A stretch of DNA of 45,995 bases from Oligoflexia bacterium (GCA_014376785.1 JACMQW010000070.1:1-45995); one strand, 5' to 3'; shown: positions 6,652 to 15,605, counted from the first letter of the stretch. Translations and numbers: made by a program. Notes: generated by a model from the sequence alone, not told the origin.

Positions 6652-9028
6652 GAGGAGCTTCTTCCGTCTTATCGGATTTGAAGTTGAGGTAAGATTGCAT
6701 TTTTCTCTGCGCGCGTTGGTAATAGAGACTGCCTTCGGGGGCCATTTTTAAGATAGCCGAAAAGCGGTCGTGCGCAGTGGTGAAATCACTGTAGCTCTCC
6801 GCGATCACCGCTTCGGTATAGAGAATCTTTGCCCGCTCAGTCAGAATGTCACGGATCCTCTCCATGCCCGCCCACCCGAGGGGATGGGTCGGATCCACTT
6901 CGGTTGCCAATTGGAATTCTTTGAAAGCAGCCGCAAGGTCCGCCGCTTGCTCGAGTTCTTTTGCCTTCACCAGGTGAGGCTCACGAAGATCCCGAATCGA
7001 ATCTTTGCACGTCTGGATCATGGTCCCTGCTTTTCGTAAAAGCACGGAATCGATCGACCCCAGTTCGGCTACTTTTCGGTAGATATCAATCGCCTGACGA
7101 AATTTTCCTGCCTTATGAAGTTCGAATCCTTCATTGTAGGTATCCCACGCGCGCTTATCGATCTCTTGCTGAACGAGCCGCTCTTGCTCGACGCGAGCAC
7201 GCTCTTCGAGCCAAGCTTCGATTTCAGTCTTCCAGCCAGAGACCGAGGCATTATCCGGATCAATCGCTAAAATTTCGCTGAAGGATTCTTTGGCCTGTTC
7301 GTATTTCTTGGCCGTCATGAAGCCTCGAGTCTGCTTCTCCAGATCCAGGATATGCGCTTTTAATTTGGCTTCTTCTTCTTTGCGTTTGGCTTCTTCTTCG
7401 ATGGCGTCCTTACGACGCTTCCCTTCCTGAGCGTAACGTTCGATTTCTTTGGCTTGGCTGTAATCCGGAAGGATCGGATAAACGCGAGTCTGAACCTCAT
7501 AGATGGCTTTGTCGAAATCTTGCTGCCGCAGAAAGTCCGTCGCTTTCCGAACCGCTTCGTCGATTTGAGCCTTTTTCTCAGGCGTTAGAGCATCATAATC
7601 AGGCGAAACGGAAGGACGCTTCTCCGTATTTTTCTTCACGGTCGCGACCTTGGCTTTCGGCTTCTCTACTAATCCGAGTTCATCTTCGAAGTACCAGCTC
7701 AAAAATAAACCCACGACCAATACAACCAGGATCTTCTGGATCGGTTTCAGGGTTTTAAAGTTTCGGACGTACTTTTCGTAAACCGCTCCAAGCCCCTTTC
7801 GGGCCGGTGGGGTAGGCTGTCCTTCAGAAGGAGGGAAGCTGGTCTTTACGGTGGCCGAATCAGTTTTAAGATCGAGTGAAGGTGCCTCAGTCGAGAGGGG
7901 TGAAACGGAAGTAAACGCCGCTTCGGTTGGAATCGAGACGGACTCCACTGGTAGGAATTGGTCTTTCTTTTTTTCGTATTCTCCGTTTAAAGCGACAAAA
8001 CGGATCTCGACATCGCCCACTCTTAAAAGGTCGTCATGCGAAAGTTCGACGTCCGTGACACTCCGGCCATTTAAGTAGGTTCCGTTGGAAGACCCGAGAT
8101 CTTTTACGCGGTAGCGATTTCCTACTCGAACAATGGATGTATTCTTTCGTGACGACTTCTTATCGTGGAGGACGATGTCGCATTCACGACCCCGGCCTAA
8201 TGTGATTTCATCTTTGATCAGATCAAAAGAATCCACATTCGCGAGACCGTCCGAAATTTCCAGCCGTGCCTCGACAAATGACTTCAGAATGTTCGTGGCA
8301 GCGTCTTCATCAATCGGAATGGGCGAAATCTCTTCAACGAGATCCGGACTCGAACCATCCAGTCCTCCATCGAATCCGATATTGAGCTCAGGCAGCACTT
8401 CCTCTTCAACGGTCGAAGGGCGATCAAAGAAATTCGTGCCTGGATCTGCGGACTCACTTTCCGCAGTACTAGTATCCCCGAGAATCGGCTGCGCTAACTC
8501 CGGCGCACTTTCCGCACCCTCGACTGTGAGCTCAGAGTTCAGGCTGAGTCCGCTAAAGGCACTTTCCCCAAGGGGGGAAGTCGGACGATCACTCGGGAGA
8601 GGATCGGCTTTTTGCATTTCAAAATCCGGAATCATGAGTGTCGCGTCGTTCTCATTCGGAACGGAAACCGGAGCGGGCGCAGCCTCTCGGACGACCTCCC
8701 GAATGACTTCCCGAACCACTTCTCGCACAGTTTCTTTCTTAGCTTCCAAACTCATTCGAAAGGGACCGATTTCGACGACGTCTCCTTCTTTTAGCAGAGC
8801 CCGCGTGCACTCGACCCCATTCAACCGAATCGGGGCAAAGTCGCTTTGTTTTTCAATCTGCACTCCTTCTGAAGTTTTGCGAATCAGGGCGTGTCTTCTC
8901 GAAACAGCCCGGTCCTCGAGCCGAACGACATTTCCCTCACCACGACCGACTGAGATCTCGGTATCCAATGATTGGGAGCGAACATTTTCGCCTTCGCGGG
9001 TGATTAAAAGCACGGGGGCTGCGCTCAT
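6644..9028 (-). CDS. Membrane protein with two FHA domains and a TPR-like C-terminal half
   Basis: A 794-residue protein. FHA domain 1 spans about 26-95 (GRGEGN and SRRH present, but the GSSNGT loop reads KQSDFAP). A VREVVREVIREVVREA repeat (101-116) and a long acidic linker follow. FHA domain 2 spans about 274-348 (GRGREC and GSSNGTYLNG present, but the conserved His of SxxH is replaced by Asn). One membrane helix lies at about 432-447. The C-terminal half, about 490-794, has TPR-like helical repeats and a charged coiled coil (about 535-565). FHA domains bind phosphothreonine peptides. The C-terminal half should be periplasmic. It overlaps its upstream and downstream neighbours, so all are one operon. 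The exact partner is unknown. Confidence 0.88.
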   Translation of the reverse strand: MSAAPVLLITREGENVRSQSLDTEISVGRGEGNVVRLEDRAVSRRHALIRKTSEGVQIEKQSDFAPIRLNGVECTRALLKEGDVVEIGPFRMSLEAKKETVREVVREVIREVVREAAPAPVSVPNENDATLMIPDFEMQKADPLPSDRPTSPLGESAFSGLSLNSELTVEGAESAPELAQPILGDTSTAESESADPGTNFFDRPSTVEEEVLPELNIGFDGGLDGSSPDLVEEISPIPIDEDAATNILKSFVEARLEISDGLANVDSFDLIKDEITLGRGRECDIVLHDKKSSRKNTSIVRVGNRYRVKDLGSSNGTYLNGRSVTDVELSHDDLLRVGDVEIRFVALNGEYEKKKDQFLPVESVSIPTEAAFTSVSPLSTEAPSLDLKTDSATVKTSFPPSEGQPTPPARKGLGAVYEKYVRNFKTLKPIQKILVVLVVGLFLSWYFEDELGLVEKPKAKVATVKKNTEKRPSVSPDYDALTPEKKAQIDEAVRKATDFLRQQDFDKAIYEVQTRVYPILPDYSQAKEIERYAQEGKRRKDAIEEEAKRKEEEAKLKAHILDLEKQTRGFMTAKKYEQAKESFSEILAIDPDNASVSGWKTEIEAWLEERARVEQERLVQQEIDKRAWDTYNEGFELHKAGKFRQAIDIYRKVAELGSIDSVLLRKAGTMIQTCKDSIRDLREPHLVKAKELEQAADLAAAFKEFQLATEVDPTHPLGWAGMERIRDILTERAKILYTEAVIAESYSDFTTAHDRFSAILKMAPEGSLYYQRAQRKMQSYLNFKSDKTEEAPHE

Positions 9029-10080
9029 GAGCGGCCTCCCCCTTTCTGTGCTCGACCCAGTACGATTTTCAACTGGTCTTTCGCCTCAGTGAAGGCTGGA
9101 TTTTCCGGATCTCGAAGTAAAAGGCGCTGAACGGCTTCAAAATGCGCCCGAGCGGTTTTCAACTTACCCGCATCGAGGTCGCGTCGACCTCGTTCTAAAT
9201 GTTGGCGAACTTCGATTTCAATCGCTTGATCGGACTGCTGCAGATAGCTGCGAGCAAGTCCATGGGCAGGACTGATTTGGAGTGCGGTTTCGAACTGTAC
9301 TCTCGCCCGAAGGTAATTTTTTTCTCTAAACTCACGGAATCCAGCTTGAAAGAAAGTTTCCGCGCTATTTAAAGCGCTCGTCATCGGCATCGCGGGTAGG
9401 TAGGAAGCGAGGTCGCGCTCGGCGTCTTTTTTATCGGCTGATTTATCTCCCACTTTCGCCGTCGGAGAGCCCGTTTTCTTCGAAGCATCATCGAGAAACA
9501 GCCAGAGCCCCATCAGGACCACTGCGCCGATGAGGATTTTTTTGCGCTTCTCTGCGGATCCAGAATTTCCACCCGCCGCTGCGCCCATTCCGGCTACTCC
9601 GGCTAAGCCGCTGAAATCGGCAGAAGGCACTTCACGCGCGACGCTTGCTTTAGGGGCTGCAACCGCAACCTCACGACCCGCTAAATATTCTGCAGGTAGA
9701 TTTTTTGCGGGGGTGTGTAGAAACTTCGTGCCCGACTCATCGGTAACGAATTCGAAGGCCGTCTCACCCACGGTAATGATGTCGCCCGCGTTTAAATCGG
9801 CCTCACGGGTGACCTTTCCATTCCAAATCACCCCGTTCTGACTTCCCAAATCTTTGAGTCGCCAGGTTCCCGAGGGAAGTCGTGCGAGCTCTGCGTGCCG
9901 ACGGGAAGCGCGCAAATCCGCAAACACGACATCATTTTCATCGCCTCTTCCGAGGGTGGCTTTTTCAGCCATCAAAACAAACAGACTCCCGCGATCGTGA
10001 CCGTGCACGACCTTAAGCCTCGCCCGTTCGCCGGGCTGCTTCGGAGTTTTCCACTGCTTAAATCGGAGTGCGGTAGACAT
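9025..10080 (-). CDS. FHA-domain membrane protein with TPR-like tail
   Basis: About 351 residues from the ATG at 10080; a TTG at 10095 would add five residues and lies nearer to the GGAGG at the end of the previous gene. The FHA domain (about residues 42-112) keeps all hallmark motifs: GRGDEN, SRRH, GSQNG and WNG. A Gly/Ala-rich linker leads to one membrane helix (about 180-196), then TPR-like helical repeats to the end. Same architecture as the larger FHA protein that follows, with a 4-base overlap. It is likely to read a phosphothreonine signal in the cytoplasm and pass it across the inner membrane to the pilus machinery; this role is inferred. Confidence 0.87.
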   Translation of the reverse strand: MSTALRFKQWKTPKQPGERARLKVVHGHDRGSLFVLMAEKATLGRGDENDVVFADLRASRRHAELARLPSGTWRLKDLGSQNGVIWNGKVTREADLNAGDIITVGETAFEFVTDESGTKFLHTPAKNLPAEYLAGREVAVAAPKASVAREVPSADFSGLAGVAGMGAAAGGNSGSAEKRKKILIGAVVLMGLWLFLDDASKKTGSPTAKVGDKSADKKDAERDLASYLPAMPMTSALNSAETFFQAGFREFREKNYLRARVQFETALQISPAHGLARSYLQQSDQAIEIEVRQHLERGRRDLDAGKLKTARAHFEAVQRLLLRDPENPAFTEAKDQLKIVLGRAQKGGGRS

Positions 10081-10104
10081 TTTTTTAGGCGACAAAAGGG
10101 TCGC

Positions 10105-11733
10105 TTAGTCCTCCTTCCGAATGAGGTTGAAAACAAAGCACTTCGGATCTCCGAAATGACCAAATGAGACCACCTGCATTTGAAACGGCATCCCGGAGAA
10201 TTCGAAATCCTCACTGGCTCCATCCGTTCCAGGCGAAGCGCGTTCGCAAAGCTCGCTGACCAGGCCACTGAATGCCTGATCTCGAACCACTCCTGCGAGC
10301 GGTTGACCTTCGCTTGATTCCAGTCGAACTCCTGTGATCTCTTCGAAAATGGAGTTCATGAAAAGGACTCTGCGATCTTCATCCAGCACCGCAACTCCGC
10401 TTTTGGAGACTGAACCGATTGAACGAAGTGGCGCCAGTAAATCATTCGCGCTCAAGGCACCTGCGACGACTGCACCGCCCGCCCCTCGGTCATCCCCTCT
10501 CGGAACACGCTTCAATGCGGAATCAACCACGTCCCAGAGTGAATCGATTTCACTGAAATGCACGGAGGATTTAAAATCCATGGATTCGCCACGTAAAACT
10601 TGATCGATCTTGCGGTTCATCTCTTGAAAAGGGCGAATCGTGATTCGGTAAATCAGGTAAAAAATGAATAATCCAATCGCAATCGAAAGCACGAGAGTAT
10701 GGGAATAGACCAGCCAGAGCTCCGAGCCGTCAGCAGAGGCCGTAGAAGTGTCGACGCTCACAATGGCCATCGCCACCGTGTGATTTTTTCCCTGCGCCGG
10801 GTTTAAGACTTGGATGGGTTCGATTGCCACGATCGTGTTCGAATCTGATTTCGTGACCAGCCCATCTTGCTTTCCATCATTGAAAAGTTTTCGTGCCCTC
10901 ACTGCAGTGAGGGCTTCGGAACCGACGTCAAAATAACGACCGGCTTTATCCGCGGGTGCGAGGATTTTGTTATCGAGATCGACGATCGTAACGACGCGCA
11001 CGCCCCACGCTTTTCCGAAACTGCCCAGATCGAGCTTCGATTCTGCGTTCGCGGCGAGGTAGCCCGTATTTCTTTCCGCGAGCTCATGGGCCATGACTTT
11101 AGCGCGCTGGGACACTTCGCGCTCGATGGCTTTCTCTTGCTGAGACATCAACGGCGAGAGTGACACAAAAAGGTTTAGAACGAGGTACAGACCAAACAAA
11201 GATCCGATGACCACTCGCCATTCGAATCGTTCGTTAAAACCCAGAAAATACGGAAGCACGGTTCGATCGAAATGAAATTTAAACTTCCCGATGATGTCTT
11301 TTGGCATGGGAGCCGACTCCGGCTCTGGCGCGTGCGGAACTTCGGCTGAGTCGTGGGAATACGAGTGGGAGTTCGGTAGTTGACCGGGAAACGCGACCGC
11401 GTTTGACGGTATGGCGGGCGCAGTTACGAGAGATTGGTCGGTGAGTTCGAACACGAATTCACCCACACTGATTCGGTCTCCCGTATGGAGGCTCTTTTTC
11501 GAGGCTAAACGGCCGTTTACGAAAGTGCCATTCGAAGATCCTTGATCCTCTAAAGCCACTCCCGACTGATTAATGACGAGCACACAATGCTTTTTAGAAA
11601 CATTCGTCGAATGTAAAACGATTTCATTGCCCGAATGACGTCCGATAGAAAACGATCCCGTTCCGACGGCGAACGTGGAACCGCGCGCGGGTTGCGCGTG
11701 CGGAGGTCCAGCGATGACCGTTAACCGAAACAT
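10105..11733 (-). CDS. FHA-domain membrane sensor with periplasmic loop and PAS domain, no kinase domain
   Basis: A 542-residue protein starting at the ATG at 11733 (GGAG seven bases upstream). Domains in order are: an FHA domain (about 25-99, with GRHSGN, SKKH, GSSNGTFVNG); membrane helix 1 (about 173-193); a periplasmic sensor-like segment of about 150 residues; membrane helix 2 (about 342-364); a HAMP-like linker; and a C-terminal PAS domain (about 444-539). It looks like a histidine kinase or chemoreceptor that has an FHA input and no output enzyme. The start overlaps the DUF192 gene by 13 bases. It may couple an envelope signal to phosphoprotein binding. The ligand is not predictable. 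Confidence 0.87.
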   Translation of the reverse strand: MFRLTVIAGPPHAQPARGSTFAVGTGSFSIGRHSGNEIVLHSTNVSKKHCVLVINQSGVALEDQGSSNGTFVNGRLASKKSLHTGDRISVGEFVFELTDQSLVTAPAIPSNAVAFPGQLPNSHSYSHDSAEVPHAPEPESAPMPKDIIGKFKFHFDRTVLPYFLGFNERFEWRVVIGSLFGLYLVLNLFVSLSPLMSQQEKAIEREVSQRAKVMAHELAERNTGYLAANAESKLDLGSFGKAWGVRVVTIVDLDNKILAPADKAGRYFDVGSEALTAVRARKLFNDGKQDGLVTKSDSNTIVAIEPIQVLNPAQGKNHTVAMAIVSVDTSTASADGSELWLVYSHTLVLSIAIGLFIFYLIYRITIRPFQEMNRKIDQVLRGESMDFKSSVHFSEIDSLWDVVDSALKRVPRGDDRGAGGAVVAGALSANDLLAPLRSIGSVSKSGVAVLDEDRRVLFMNSIFEEITGVRLESSEGQPLAGVVRDQAFSGLVSELCERASPGTDGASEDFEFSGMPFQMQVVSFGHFGDPKCFVFNLIRKED

Positions 11734-12089
11734 AATTCGTCTCCTACGAGAATTCCGAGTCGCTCGATACTTCCCACTGGAAGTTCCAACGTTCCACTTG
11801 CCTGAAGGTCCGTGATCGGAAGGAATTTCCATGGCCGCGCTCCTGCACGAACCGAGGTAACGACATTCCGTTCATTCAAAAAAACCACGTCGATCGGAAT
11901 CGACATGCACCACATGTGGATGCTCGAGCAGCGAGGGAAGAAGATTCCCTCTCCCACATCTGCTCGCGTCTTTCCGATCCAACCGCGAAGCCGACTGAAA
12001 TAGGACTCCGCGATAATGCACTTATCGGAAATTATCCTGTGATCTTTTAGGTTTATGAGTCGAATCATTCGAATCCTATTTTTCGTCAT
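11721..12089 (-). CDS. DUF192 family protein
   Basis: A 122-residue protein with DUF192 features: GWIGKTRADVGEGIFFPRC, IHMWCMSIPIDVVFLN and the VRAGARPW segment. DUF192 proteins are small, beta-rich and of unknown function. The start at 12089 lies 14 bases after tadC; an internal Met at 12068 is an alternative. It sits between tadC and the FHA sensor gene and overlaps the latter, so it belongs to the tad locus by transcription. There is no signal peptide, so it is probably cytoplasmic here. Confidence 0.85.
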   Translation of the reverse strand: MTKNRIRMIRLINLKDHRIISDKCIIAESYFSRLRGWIGKTRADVGEGIFFPRCSSIHMWCMSIPIDVVFLNERNVVTSVRAGARPWKFLPITDLQASGTLELPVGSIERLGILVGDELCFG

Positions 12090-12103
12090 GGAATTAGCGG
12101 CCG

Positions 12104-13027
12104 TTAGAGGCCGCCGCCTTTCATAAACCCAAGAATAAACGGCCCTGCGACCATCAAAATCACCGCGGGCAACAAAAACATGACACTTGGTAGGAGGACT
12201 TTTGAAGCGGCTTTTGCTCCTTCCTTCTCTGCACGGAGAAGGCGCTCGGAACGAATTTGTTCAGATTGTTGGCGCAAGATTTTTCCAATTGATGCCCCCA
12301 TCTGATCGGCAGAGATCAGAATAGCCACGAAGCTATTCACTTCAGTCATTCCGATGCGATTCGACATTTCACGAAGGGCTTCTGCACGAGAAGAACCCAC
12401 TTTAATTTCGCGAAGCATTTGCCCGAGTTCCTCAATAAGGGGGCTCTGGGCGGCTTTATCGACCACTTTTTGAATGGCACCGATGAAATCGAGTCCCGCT
12501 TCGGTCGAGAGAGAAAGTAAATCCACGACGAAAGGCATCGATCTTAAAATTTGTTTTTGACGTTTCGTAATCAGTCCATTGACCCAAAAGTCTGGGTAAA
12601 AGAAGCCTGCGATTCCGGTACCGAGAATGGTGATGAGCGAGAGGTCTAAAAAGCCCATGGCATTCAGAACGAGCCCCACGACCGGGAAAAAGAAGATCAA
12701 AAAACATTTATAAGCGATGAACTCATCTGGAGTGAGCTCCTCGCGAAGCCCTGCGGTGATGAGCTTCCGCCGATAGTCGATTCGACGATTCTCCCAGAGC
12801 TTCTTCCCTCGAACCATCGGCACGACGTACTGAGTGAAGAAGGGTCGCGTTGTTTGGACCAGTTTTGACGAAGACTTCCGGTTTCGAAGGTCAGCCAAAT
12901 TTTCTTGGGCAGCGCTTCGCTCCTCCTCAGAAAGCAGCATGCGCGACACGAGGTATACGGCCAGAAAGACCGCCAAATACCCGGCGTAAAGCACTAAATC
13001 GCGATCACTGCCTGAAAGAAGGGACAT
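12104..13027 (-). CDS. tadC: Tad pilus inner-membrane platform protein TadC (type II secretion F family)
   Basis: A 307-residue protein with membrane helices near the N-terminus (about 12-30), at about 110-150 and at the C-terminus (about 275-302). The cytoplasmic T2SSF domain lies between them (LPFVVDLL-like segment MPFVVDLLSLSTEAG and the REMSNRIG region). TadB and TadC form the inner-membrane platform on which the TadA motor acts. The start at 13027 has GGAG close upstream. It is the first gene of the FHA/PP2C operon and is separated from the pilin operon by about 6 kb. TadB is not next to it, which is unusual, since the two are normally neighbours. Confidence 0.9.
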   Translation of the reverse strand: MSLLSGSDRDLVLYAGYLAVFLAVYLVSRMLLSEEERSAAQENLADLRNRKSSSKLVQTTRPFFTQYVVPMVRGKKLWENRRIDYRRKLITAGLREELTPDEFIAYKCFLIFFFPVVGLVLNAMGFLDLSLITILGTGIAGFFYPDFWVNGLITKRQKQILRSMPFVVDLLSLSTEAGLDFIGAIQKVVDKAAQSPLIEELGQMLREIKVGSSRAEALREMSNRIGMTEVNSFVAILISADQMGASIGKILRQQSEQIRSERLLRAEKEGAKAASKVLLPSVMFLLPAVILMVAGPFILGFMKGGGL

Positions 13028-13094
13028 ATCTCCGGTACTCTCCAGACTTCTCTTCGGATAGACTAGGACACACCTTGAACCTTGAGTTTAACGC

Positions 13095-13916
13095 ATGACG
13101 AGAAAATTAAGGAGTGTCCTAAAGGACACCTGCATGGATACAGCTCGACTCTTTCGGGACGCGGAAATCCCCTCCGCCGCCTCTTCGCTTGCGTATACGA
13201 CGATCCTCTCGATCATCCCCCTCCTGGCCGTCTCCTTTTCCATCTTCAAGGCCTTCGGTGGTCTGGAAAAACTCTACGGAACAATCGAGCCGTTCATTTT
13301 CGAAAACCTAGCCGAAGGTTCTGATGAAAAAACACTCGCCCTCGTTCGGACCTTCGTGGGGAACATTCACGCCGGAACCCTGGGAGTAACCGGGATGATT
13401 GGTTTGATGTTCACCAGCATGTCGATGCTCGCCAGCGTCGAAAAATCGATTAATAAAATTTGGCAAACAAAACTCAGCCGATCTTTTTTCCACCGAATCA
13501 CCGGGTACTGGTTCTTCATCACCCTCGGTCCCCTCGCTTTATCCATCGTCATCGGCGTGGCTACGGCACTGGATCTTCCGCTTTCAAAGGTGCTGCCATC
13601 CGGAACTCCGTTCTTAGTCATTTTGGTCGCACTTTTTTACTGCCTCTACGCTTACGTTCCCCATCAGCGCGTGGACCGGAAGGCTGCGCTCATCGCATCA
13701 ATCGGTACATCGCTCACTTGGATTCTAGCGAAAGTCGGATACGGTCTCTACGTCCGTAAAGTTGTCAGTTACGATAAAATTTATGGAAGCTTAGGCGCCA
13801 TTCCGATTTTCCTGGTTTGGATTTATGTCGCGTGGCTTGTGATTCTTACCGGCGCGGCATTTTCCGCCTCGCTCCAAAACCGTTTCTCAGAACCTGAGTC
13901 AGAGGAAAAAAAATAA
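13095..13916 (+). CDS. YihY/BrkB-family inner-membrane protein
   Basis: A 273-residue protein with about six hydrophobic segments and the family pattern SAASSLAYTTILSIIPLL near the N-terminus and YGSLGAIPIFLVWIYVAW near the C-terminus. The family was once called RNase BN by mistake; its function is not settled. The ATG at 13095 has no ribosome binding site. The in-frame ATG at 13134 has AAGGAC nine bases upstream and would give 260 residues. The gene is divergent from tadC and ends one base before the next gene. Confidence 0.88.
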   Translation: MTRKLRSVLKDTCMDTARLFRDAEIPSAASSLAYTTILSIIPLLAVSFSIFKAFGGLEKLYGTIEPFIFENLAEGSDEKTLALVRTFVGNIHAGTLGVTGMIGLMFTSMSMLASVEKSINKIWQTKLSRSFFHRITGYWFFITLGPLALSIVIGVATALDLPLSKVLPSGTPFLVILVALFYCLYAYVPHQRVDRKAALIASIGTSLTWILAKVGYGLYVRKVVSYDKIYGSLGAIPIFLVWIYVAWLVILTGAAFSASLQNRFSEPESEEKK

Positions 13917-13917
13917 T

Positions 13918-14670
13918 ATGAAATTCACTCGAAAAATAGTCGCACTTGCCATCTGCCTGGGCTGCCTTTTCTCTTCTGATCTCTGGGCTGCGTCTCCGAA
14001 ATCCGCGTTGCTTTGGAACTCATGGTACACAATGACCGTGAATGGAAAGATTCCGTACGGCTACTACAATGACCGAGTGGAGCGTAAAGATGGAAAAATC
14101 GCCTACCAAAATCAACTGTGGAAAAAAGAAGAAGGCTTCATCAATGAAGAACGCGTGGTTTCTTTCGGAAAAGATGACGATGCTCTGACGCCGCTTCTTT
14201 TTAACTTTCTCGGCACTTACCGAAACACCGAACTGTCGATCGATGGGACATTTTCCGGTACGAAGCTAAAAGTGAAGTCTCGAAAGAAAAATGAGGCTCT
14301 GCCTGCGATTGAAACCACGGTTCCGACTAAAGCGTTCCTATCCACCTTGTTTCAGGCTTGGCTCGGTAAAAATTTATCGAACTTGAAACTTGGTCACGAG
14401 ACCTCGTTTACCACTCTTTTTGAAGACTCACTCGATTCGCGCTACGCCTCTGTGCACGGCAGCGTCACTCTTGAAAAAGACGATGCACTCGCTCTGAAAA
14501 ACGGATCCAAGAAACTGGCGGTGGACTTAGGTGGGGTGAAAAGCACGTGGTACGTGAAGAGTTCGGGCGAAGCGATTCGAATCGAAAAGCCTGATCAGCA
14601 TCTCGTGATTGAAAAAAAATCTGAAGACGAAGCTCGCCGATTTCTCACTCCACGGACCGACGGCATTTAA
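13918..14670 (+). CDS. Exported protein of unknown function
   Basis: A 250-residue protein with a clear signal peptide (hydrophobic core about 8-20, cleavage near LWAA at about 25). The rest is soluble and beta-rich, with no cysteines after the signal, and I recognise no family. The C-terminal stretch GGVKSTWYVKSSGEAIRIE resembles beta-barrel or beta-propeller-like envelope domains only in a general way. It starts one base after the YihY gene and ends eight bases before the permease gene, so it is probably co-transcribed with both. A periplasmic role linked to the permeases is possible. Confidence 0.75.
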   Translation: MKFTRKIVALAICLGCLFSSDLWAASPKSALLWNSWYTMTVNGKIPYGYYNDRVERKDGKIAYQNQLWKKEEGFINEERVVSFGKDDDALTPLLFNFLGTYRNTELSIDGTFSGTKLKVKSRKKNEALPAIETTVPTKAFLSTLFQAWLGKNLSNLKLGHETSFTTLFEDSLDSRYASVHGSVTLEKDDALALKNGSKKLAVDLGGVKSTWYVKSSGEAIRIEKPDQHLVIEKKSEDEARRFLTPRTDGI

Positions 14671-14678
14671 ACCTCGCG

Positions 14679-15605
14679 ATGCTTGTCCGAGCTTTGCGTC
14701 GATTCGGCGCTATTCTCCTCCTTCTGATAGTCCTCTTCTTATCGGTTAAGGTCGTCATTCGGACTCTGCCCGGCGATCCCGTTGATGCATTGCTTGCGGA
14801 AACTGGCGCAAACATCGATCCCGAAATTCTCAGAAAATCACTCGGGCTGGACGAACCCTATCTCGTCGCAAGCTTTCACCAACTCCGTCGGCTGATTGGG
14901 TCCTTTGATTTTGGTCGGTCGATTTTGCTGAAAGAACCCATCACTCCCCTGATTTTGAAGCGGGGGATTTCGTCGTTCATCTTAGGCCTGACGGCGATCA
15001 CGATTGCTCTGAGCTTTTCTCTTTTCTTTGCTTTCTTGACCGAACTTTCCGGTCGCGGGCGTCCGGCACTCCGGCGAATCTTAGGTGCTGCCTCCGCCCT
15101 TTCCATCGCTCTGCCGACCGCCTGGATCGGACCGATCTTAGGCCTTTTTCTCGCGGTGAAGTTCGGTTGGTTCCATTTAACCGGTGGGCTTGCGCTTCCC
15201 GCTCTAACGCTTGCTCTCTCGCTGTCCGGATTTTGGTTGCGGGTTTTTCACGAGACGTTGGTTGAAGAATCATGTTCCGATTTTGCGCGAACGGCACGTG
15301 CGAAAGGATTACCCGAAAGAAAAATTCTTTGGAAACATGTCTTTCTGCCCTCCGCTGGACCTTTCGTCGCTTATCTGGGATCGCAGACAGGATTTCTATT
15401 CGCAGGTGCGGTTATTACGGAATCGCTTTTTGATCGCCCGGGCCTCGGATCCCTTTTAGTCGAGTCTATTTTTCGACGGGATTACCCGGTGATCGAAGCT
15501 GTCCTGATCACGTCGTCGGCGTTGATCTTAATGGGCACTTTTTTAGGCGACTTCGCGCAGGAGGCCTTGAATCCGAGACTCCGGTTGCGAAGGAATGACG
15601 AATGA
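14679..15605 (+). CDS. Dpp/Opp-type ABC transporter permease (DppB-like)
   Basis: A 308-residue inner-membrane protein with about six helices. Family marks are LPGDPVDAL near residue 29, the SFDFGRSI segment (about 75) and the EAA-type cytoplasmic loop near FARTARAKGLPERKILWKHV (about 203-222). The C-terminal FDRPGLGSLLVESIFRRDYPV is also typical. It forms the channel with the next gene product, which it overlaps by 4 bases. The substrate is probably peptides, by family only. No ATPase or binding protein gene lies nearby. Confidence 0.92.
   Translation: MLVRALRRFGAILLLLIVLFLSVKVVIRTLPGDPVDALLAETGANIDPEILRKSLGLDEPYLVASFHQLRRLIGSFDFGRSILLKEPITPLILKRGISSFILGLTAITIALSFSLFFAFLTELSGRGRPALRRILGAASALSIALPTAWIGPILGLFLAVKFGWFHLTGGLALPALTLALSLSGFWLRVFHETLVEESCSDFARTARAKGLPERKILWKHVFLPSAGPFVAYLGSQTGFLFAGAVITESLFDRPGLGSLLVESIFRRDYPVIEAVLITSSALILMGTFLGDFAQEALNPRLRLRRNDE

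Noticed and set aside
8133-9092. 319-codon plus-strand frame opposite the double-FHA gene
   Set aside because: It is antisense to a gene with recognised FHA domains, is Ser/Arg-rich in a way typical of antisense frames, and has no start signal or family.
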